Source: Streptomyces parvulus (GTDB lineage Bacteria > Actinomycetota > Actinomycetes > Streptomycetales > Streptomycetaceae). From it: DNA of 64,000 nt. The position numbers and the translations under genes are program-made. The notes under the pieces were generated by a model. That model searched no databases. It saw only the letters and a list, made by a program, of their open reading frames with translations, and was not told the DNA's origin. Below, piece after piece: positions 60,573-64,000 of this stretch. Each line of letters begins with the position of its first letter. The first letter of the stretch is position 1. The stretch covers positions 1 through 64,000 of the forward strand of contig NZ_BMRX01000020.1 of NCBI RefSeq assembly GCF_014648855.1. Reading direction: 5' to 3'.

Positions 60573-61615
60573 AGACGCCCACCGCTCAGGCCGCCGCCCG
60601 CGTCGAACGGCTCCGGCAGGCCCGCCGGAACCGCTTCGCCCTCGTCTGCGCGTCCCTCGTCCTGGCCGCGCTCGCCGGGCTGCTGCTCTCCCTCGCCGTC
60701 GGCGACATCGATGTCCCGCTCGCCGACGTCTGGGCCGTCCTCACCGGGGGCGGCGACCCGGGCAGCCGCTTCGTCGTGCACGAACTGCGCCTGCCCCGCG
60801 CCCTGCTGGCCCTGGCCGTCGGCCTCTGCTTCGGACTGTCCGGCGCCGTCTTCCAGGCGCTGCTGCGCAACCCCCTCGCCAGTCCCGACATCATCGGCGT
60901 CAGCGCCGGCGCGAGTGCCGCGGCCGTGCTCGCGTCCATGGCGTTCGGGCTCAGCGGCCTCGCGCTGTCCGGCGGCGCCCTGGCCGGCGCGCTCCTCGCC
61001 GGCACCCTCATCTACCTGCTCGCCTGGCGGGGCGGCGTCAGCGGCGGCCGGTTCGTGCTCATCGGCATCGGCGTCGCCGCCGGACTGGTCAGTCTGCGCT
61101 CGTACCTGATGACCCGGGCGGAGGTCACCGAGGCGCAGAACGCCTTCGTCTGGCTGGCCGGCAGCCTCAACGGCCGCTCCTGGGACCAGCTGTGGCCGCT
61201 GCTGGCCTCGGCCGCCCTGCTCGTGCCCCTCACGCTCGCCGCCTCCCGGAGCCTGACCGCGCTGCAACTCGGCGACGAGGCGGCCGGCGGGCTGGGCGCC
61301 CGGGTGGAGCGGGGCCGGCTCGCCCTGCTGGCCTGCGCCACCGCACTCGTCGGCGTGGCCACGGCGGCCGCCGGCCCCATCGGCTTCGTCGCCTTCGTCA
61401 GCCCCCCGATCGCCCGTCGCCTGCTGCCCGGCCAGGGTGCCGCGCTCGTGCCGGCGGCCCTGACCGGCGCCGCGCTGGTCTGCGCGGCCGACTTCACCGC
61501 CCAGCACGTGCTGCCGGGCGTCCAGTTGCCCGTGGGCGTGGTGACCAGCGTGGTCGGCGCCCCCTACCTGCTGTGGCTGCTGGCCCGCGCGGGCAGCTCG
61601 GGACGGGGCGGCTGA
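60569..61615 (+). CDS. FecCD-type ferric-siderophore ABC permease subunit 2 (system 2)
   Basis: This is a 348-aa permease with LRLPRALLALAVGLCFGLSG, ALLRNPLASPDIIGVSAGAS and GPIGFVAFVSPPIARRLLPG. The GTG start (VKTPTAQ) is coupled to subunit 1 (GTGA overlap). Its TGA shares its A with the ATG of the small His-rich ORF at 61615. It pairs with subunit 1 in the membrane. Confidence 0.93.
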   Translation: MKTPTAQAAARVERLRQARRNRFALVCASLVLAALAGLLLSLAVGDIDVPLADVWAVLTGGGDPGSRFVVHELRLPRALLALAVGLCFGLSGAVFQALLRNPLASPDIIGVSAGASAAAVLASMAFGLSGLALSGGALAGALLAGTLIYLLAWRGGVSGGRFVLIGIGVAAGLVSLRSYLMTRAEVTEAQNAFVWLAGSLNGRSWDQLWPLLASAALLVPLTLAASRSLTALQLGDEAAGGLGARVERGRLALLACATALVGVATAAAGPIGFVAFVSPPIARRLLPGQGAALVPAALTGAALVCAADFTAQHVLPGVQLPVGVVTSVVGAPYLLWLLARAGSSGRGG

Positions 61616-61872
61616 TGAACACGCCACCGGCCGGGCGGAGAGGTACGGCCTTGGCCGCGTCCGCCTTCGCGCTCCGGGGGCTTCACCTCGGCGGCCTCCA
61701 CCGCGCCGGGCCGCACCCCGCGGGCCTTCCTCCGGCGGGCTTCCCCGAGGAGAGCCCGGCGGGGTGGCCGTCAGCGCCACCGCCCCACCCGCACCACACC
61801 CATCACCCGCAGACCGCCGGCCACGGCGGCGACGGCAACGACAGTGCAAGGACGACGAGGAGAGCACGGTGA
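61615..61872 (+). CDS. small His-rich ORF between permease and ATPase genes
   Basis: An 85-codon ORF (MNTPPAGRRGTALAASAFAL...) starts at the TGATG junction with the permease and ends in GGTGA, overlapping the GTG of the ATPase gene by 4 bp. The middle has repeated GLH/HPAG segments and the C-terminal third HPHHTHHPQTAGHGG, thirteen histidines in all by my count in the whole protein. GC3 is somewhat lower than its neighbours, the RBS is weak and no family is recognised, so it may be spacer sequence. If translated, the histidines suggest metal binding. Confidence 0.4.
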   Translation: MNTPPAGRRGTALAASAFALRGLHLGGLHRAGPHPAGLPPAGFPEESPAGWPSAPPPHPHHTHHPQTAGHGGDGNDSARTTRRAR

Positions 61873-62681
61873 CGGCCCAGCACGCCCTACAGACCCGGGA
61901 CCTCGGGCTCGGCTACGGGGAGCGCGAGATCATCTCCGGTCTCGACGTCGACCTGCCGCCCGGGCGGCTCACCGTCGTGGTCGGCCCGAACGCCTGCGGC
62001 AAGTCCACCCTGCTGCGCGCCATGGCACGGCTGCTGACGCCGACCGCGGGCACCGTCCTCCTGGACGGCCGGGACATCCACGCCACCCCGACCAAGCAGG
62101 TCGCCGCCGCCCTCGGCATGCTCCCGCAGACACCCGTCGCACCCGACGCCATCACCGTCTCCGACCTCGTCGGCCGGGGCCGCTACCCGCACCAGGGCTG
62201 GTTCCGCCGCTGGACCGCGGCCGACAGCGAGGGCGTCGCCGCCGCGATGCTCGCCACCGACGTGCTCGACCTGGCGGACCGCTCCGTGGACGAACTCTCC
62301 GGCGGACAGCGCCAGCGCGTCTGGATCGCCATGGCGCTCGCCCAGGAGACCGACATCCTCCTGCTCGACGAACCCACCACCTACCTCGACATCAGCCACC
62401 AGCTGGATGTCCTCGACCTGCTCACCGACCTCAACCGGGACCGCGGCGTCACCCTCGGCGTCGTCCTGCACGACCTGAATCTGGCCTGCCGCTACGCGGA
62501 CCATCTGATCGCCATGAAGGACGGCCGCGTCGTGGCCGAGGGCACGCCCTCCGACATCGTCACCGAGTCCCTCGTGCGGGACGTGTTCGGGCTGCGCTCC
62601 ACGGTGATCCCGGACCCCGCGTCCGGCACTCCGATGATCGTCCCCCTCGGCCGGCACCACGTCACCTCCCCGAACCCCTGA
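61869..62681 (+). CDS. ferric-siderophore ABC ATP-binding protein (system 2)
   Basis: This is a 270-aa FecE-type ATPase: Walker A VVGPNACGKSTLLRAM, Q-loop LPQTPVAPDAI, signature ELSGGQRQRVWIAMAL, Walker B DILLLDEPTTYLD and switch His in LGVVLHDLNLACRY. The GTG at 61869 (VTAQHALQTRDL) follows GAGGAGA. An open frame extends upstream but is not needed. It closes the permease-permease-ATPase-SBP operon with the binding-protein gene next. Confidence 0.94.
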   Translation: MTAQHALQTRDLGLGYGEREIISGLDVDLPPGRLTVVVGPNACGKSTLLRAMARLLTPTAGTVLLDGRDIHATPTKQVAAALGMLPQTPVAPDAITVSDLVGRGRYPHQGWFRRWTAADSEGVAAAMLATDVLDLADRSVDELSGGQRQRVWIAMALAQETDILLLDEPTTYLDISHQLDVLDLLTDLNRDRGVTLGVVLHDLNLACRYADHLIAMKDGRVVAEGTPSDIVTESLVRDVFGLRSTVIPDPASGTPMIVPLGRHHVTSPNP

Positions 62682-62725
62682 AGCCCGCGCACGTCGCGCA
62701 CCTCCCCCCGACGGAAAGAGCCCCC

Positions 62726-63739
62726 ATGTCCCCGCACCGCCCGCCCGCCCGCACCCGGCGCCTCTGGGCCGCCCTCGCCGCCCTGCTGCTGGCCGCCCTC
62801 ACCGCCTGCGGCTCCGGTTCCGCCACCGACGACAACGACGCCTCCGGCTCCGCCGGACAGTCCTCCGGCGCCTTCCCGGCGAAGGTGAAGACCAAGTTCG
62901 GCGACGTCACCGTCGAGTCGAAGCCCCAGCGGGTCGTCGCCCTCGGCTGGGGCGACGCCGAGACCGCCCTCGCCCTCGGCGTCCAGCCGGTCGGGCAGAG
63001 CGACTGGCTCGCCTTCGGCGGCGACGGCGTCGGCCCCTGGGCCAAGGGGCGCTACGACGAGAGCCCGCAGAAGATCGGCACCCTGGAACCCGAGTACGAG
63101 AAGATCGCCGCGCTCCGGCCGGACCTGATCCTCGACGTCAAGTCCAGCGGCGACCAGACCCGTTACGACACTCTCAGCAAGATCGCCCCGACCGTCGGCG
63201 TGCCCGAGGGCGGCGACCAGTACAAGATCGCCTGGCAGCGGCAGACCACCATGATCTCGACCGCCCTCGGCGTCCCCGACAAGGGCGAGAAGCTGATCGC
63301 CGACACCCAGCGCAAGTTCACGGCCGCCGCCGAGGCGCACCCCGAGTTCAAGGACCGGACGGTCACCGTCGGCTCCCGCACCTCCGCCGGCTGGGGCGCG
63401 TACGTGACGGGCACCGACCGGGTCAACTTCGTGCGCCAGCTCGGCTTCCGCAACAACCCGAAGGTCGACGCCGAGGCCGGAGCGGGCTTCTCCGTCACCG
63501 TCTCCGAGGAGAACCTCCAGATGCTCGACGCCGACCTCGTCGTCATGTCGCCCATCGGCGTGGACGCGAAGAAGATCTCGGCCGACCCGCTCTTCAAGAC
63601 GCTCCCCGCGGTGGAGAAGGGCCACTCCGTCGTCTTCGACGACCAGAACATCAGCCAGGCCTTCGCCACCAACTCCGTGCTGTCCGTCGGCTACGCCATC
63701 GAGAAGGTGGTGCCGCTGTTCGCCGACGCGGTGAAGTGA
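62726..63739 (+). CDS. ferric-siderophore-binding lipoprotein (system 2)
   Basis: This is a 337-aa FecB/FhuD-type lipoprotein. The lipobox LLAALTACGSGS (Cys acylated) is followed by a Ser/Asp/Gly-rich linker. The lobes contain KPQRVVALGWGDAETALALG, LRPDLILDVKSSGDQTRYDT, SAGWGAYVTGTDRVNFVRQL and IGVDAKKISADPLFKTLPAV. Starts at ATG 62726 after GGAAAGAG. It is not closely similar to the system 1 binding protein, so the two operons probably serve different siderophores. Confidence 0.93.
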   Translation: MSPHRPPARTRRLWAALAALLLAALTACGSGSATDDNDASGSAGQSSGAFPAKVKTKFGDVTVESKPQRVVALGWGDAETALALGVQPVGQSDWLAFGGDGVGPWAKGRYDESPQKIGTLEPEYEKIAALRPDLILDVKSSGDQTRYDTLSKIAPTVGVPEGGDQYKIAWQRQTTMISTALGVPDKGEKLIADTQRKFTAAAEAHPEFKDRTVTVGSRTSAGWGAYVTGTDRVNFVRQLGFRNNPKVDAEAGAGFSVTVSEENLQMLDADLVVMSPIGVDAKKISADPLFKTLPAVEKGHSVVFDDQNISQAFATNSVLSVGYAIEKVVPLFADAVK

Positions 63740-63752
63740 CGCCCCGCCGGGG

Positions 63753-64000
63753 TCAGAAGGCATACCGCAGGCGCAGCCACGGCGCGTGTTCCGCCACCAG
63801 CGCGCGCAGCCGGGCGACGGCTTCGGCCTTGGCCCCGGCCCGGTAGCGGACGTTGAGCGCGCCGTTCTCGGAGCGCTTGGCCTCCTGCAGCTCCGGCCGC
63901 CACAGCACCTCCTCGGCGCGCGGGTGCCAGCCCAGGTTGACCTCGTGCAGCTCCCGGTTGTGCGTCAGCATGATCACCTCGGCGGCGGCCTGCCGCCTGA
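63753..64000 (-). CDS. 3' end of a probable spore photoproduct lyase family gene (cut by window edge)
   Basis: Only the last 82 codons are inside. EVIMLTHNRELHEVNLGWHP, LWRPELQEAKRSENGALNVRY and EHAPWLRLRYAF resemble the C-terminus of the spore photoproduct lyase (radical-SAM) family of actinobacteria. The corresponding B. subtilis SplB end shows a similar K-x5-Y-x3 layout. The radical-SAM CxxxCxxC motif would be outside the window. The apparent start at 63977 is an internal GTG; the frame continues to the edge. It is convergent with the binding-protein gene, 13 bp apart. Confidence 0.55.
   Translation of the reverse strand, partial: RRQAAAEVIMLTHNRELHEVNLGWHPRAEEVLWRPELQEAKRSENGALNVRYRAGAKAEAVARLRALVAEHAPWLRLRYAF

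Noticed and set aside
63742..63752. CCCCG-C-CGGGG considered as a terminator between the binding-protein gene and the last gene
   Set aside because: A one-base loop cannot form a proper hairpin, and the stem overlaps the following stop region; too weak to call.

Overview
The window is high-GC actinobacterial DNA and almost certainly a Streptomyces chromosome. The coding regions have strongly G/C-ending codons, GTG starts are frequent, and ribosome binding sites are of the GGAGG type. Diagnostic content includes a GlgE-type glucan pathway, an ANTAR protein, a SigB-like sigma factor, SpoIIE/PP2C phosphatases, a mycothiol-dependent enzyme family, a streptogrisin-like protease and 19-bp iron boxes. 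About 60 genes are annotated. I found no rRNA, tRNA, CRISPR array, insertion sequence or phage gene.

Layout. 1-6.8 kb: start of glgE, then pep-a2-like and glgX (alpha-glucan metabolism), a VOC protein, an ANTAR protein and a SigB-family sigma factor. 6.8-13.1 kb: an orphan hemC, a secreted NPP1 protein, a stand-alone LigD-type DNA ligase, a drug-efflux MFS with a divergent TetR gene, and a DoxX-peroxiredoxin pair. 13.1-20.4 kb: a multi-domain PAS/GAF/SpoIIE/ATPase regulator, a stand-alone LigD phosphoesterase, an aldo/keto reductase, a TauD-like dioxygenase, a metallophosphoesterase and a YciO/Sua5 protein. 20.4-31.2 kb: a PucR-type regulator, a TetR-SDR-ADH operon with a clear dyad operator, a fructosamine-kinase-like gene, an AKR-ADH-AKR operon divergent from an MmyB-type regulator, and a maleylpyruvate-isomerase-family gene. 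31.2-38.7 kb: an ArsB/SLC13-type permease, DoxX and GNAT genes flanking a perfect CebR-type box, a coupled nucleotidyltransferase-BON-phosphoesterase operon, a GAF-PP2C phosphatase, two tandem secreted SH3-like proteins and a small CPDC protein. 39.4-46 kb: a CPA2 antiporter, a DUF4118-like membrane protein, an S1 protease under a LacI-type palindrome, a GH92 alpha-mannosidase and a small secreted protein. 46.1-54.6 kb: an SRPBCC/CrtI-like/SDR/pyrimidine-dimer-glycosylase-like cluster, a lipoprotein, an EamA exporter overlapping a ProP-type MFS, and a secreted lipase. 54.8-64 kb: two complete ferric-siderophore ABC transporters and a flavoprotein around two iron boxes, then the 3' end of a probable spore photoproduct lyase family gene.

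How parts work together. The left edge is storage-glucan metabolism beside stress-signalling genes. The sigma factor, ANTAR protein and two PP2C/SpoIIE phosphatases are the components normally used for partner-switching control, although partnerships cannot be read from sequence. The right 9 kb is an iron-uptake island in which two separately encoded FecBCD systems and a PPOX-type flavoprotein should be co-repressed by a DmdR1/IdeR-type regulator. The observations I consider freshest are: a 24-bp motif placed at identical spacing from the -10 of two unlinked genes for small secreted proteins; a His-rich 85-aa ORF coupled at both ends inside the second siderophore operon; a perfect CebR-type box in front of an acetyltransferase resembling the O-GlcNAcase C-terminal domain; and a translationally coupled nucleotidyltransferase-BON-phosphoesterase operon.
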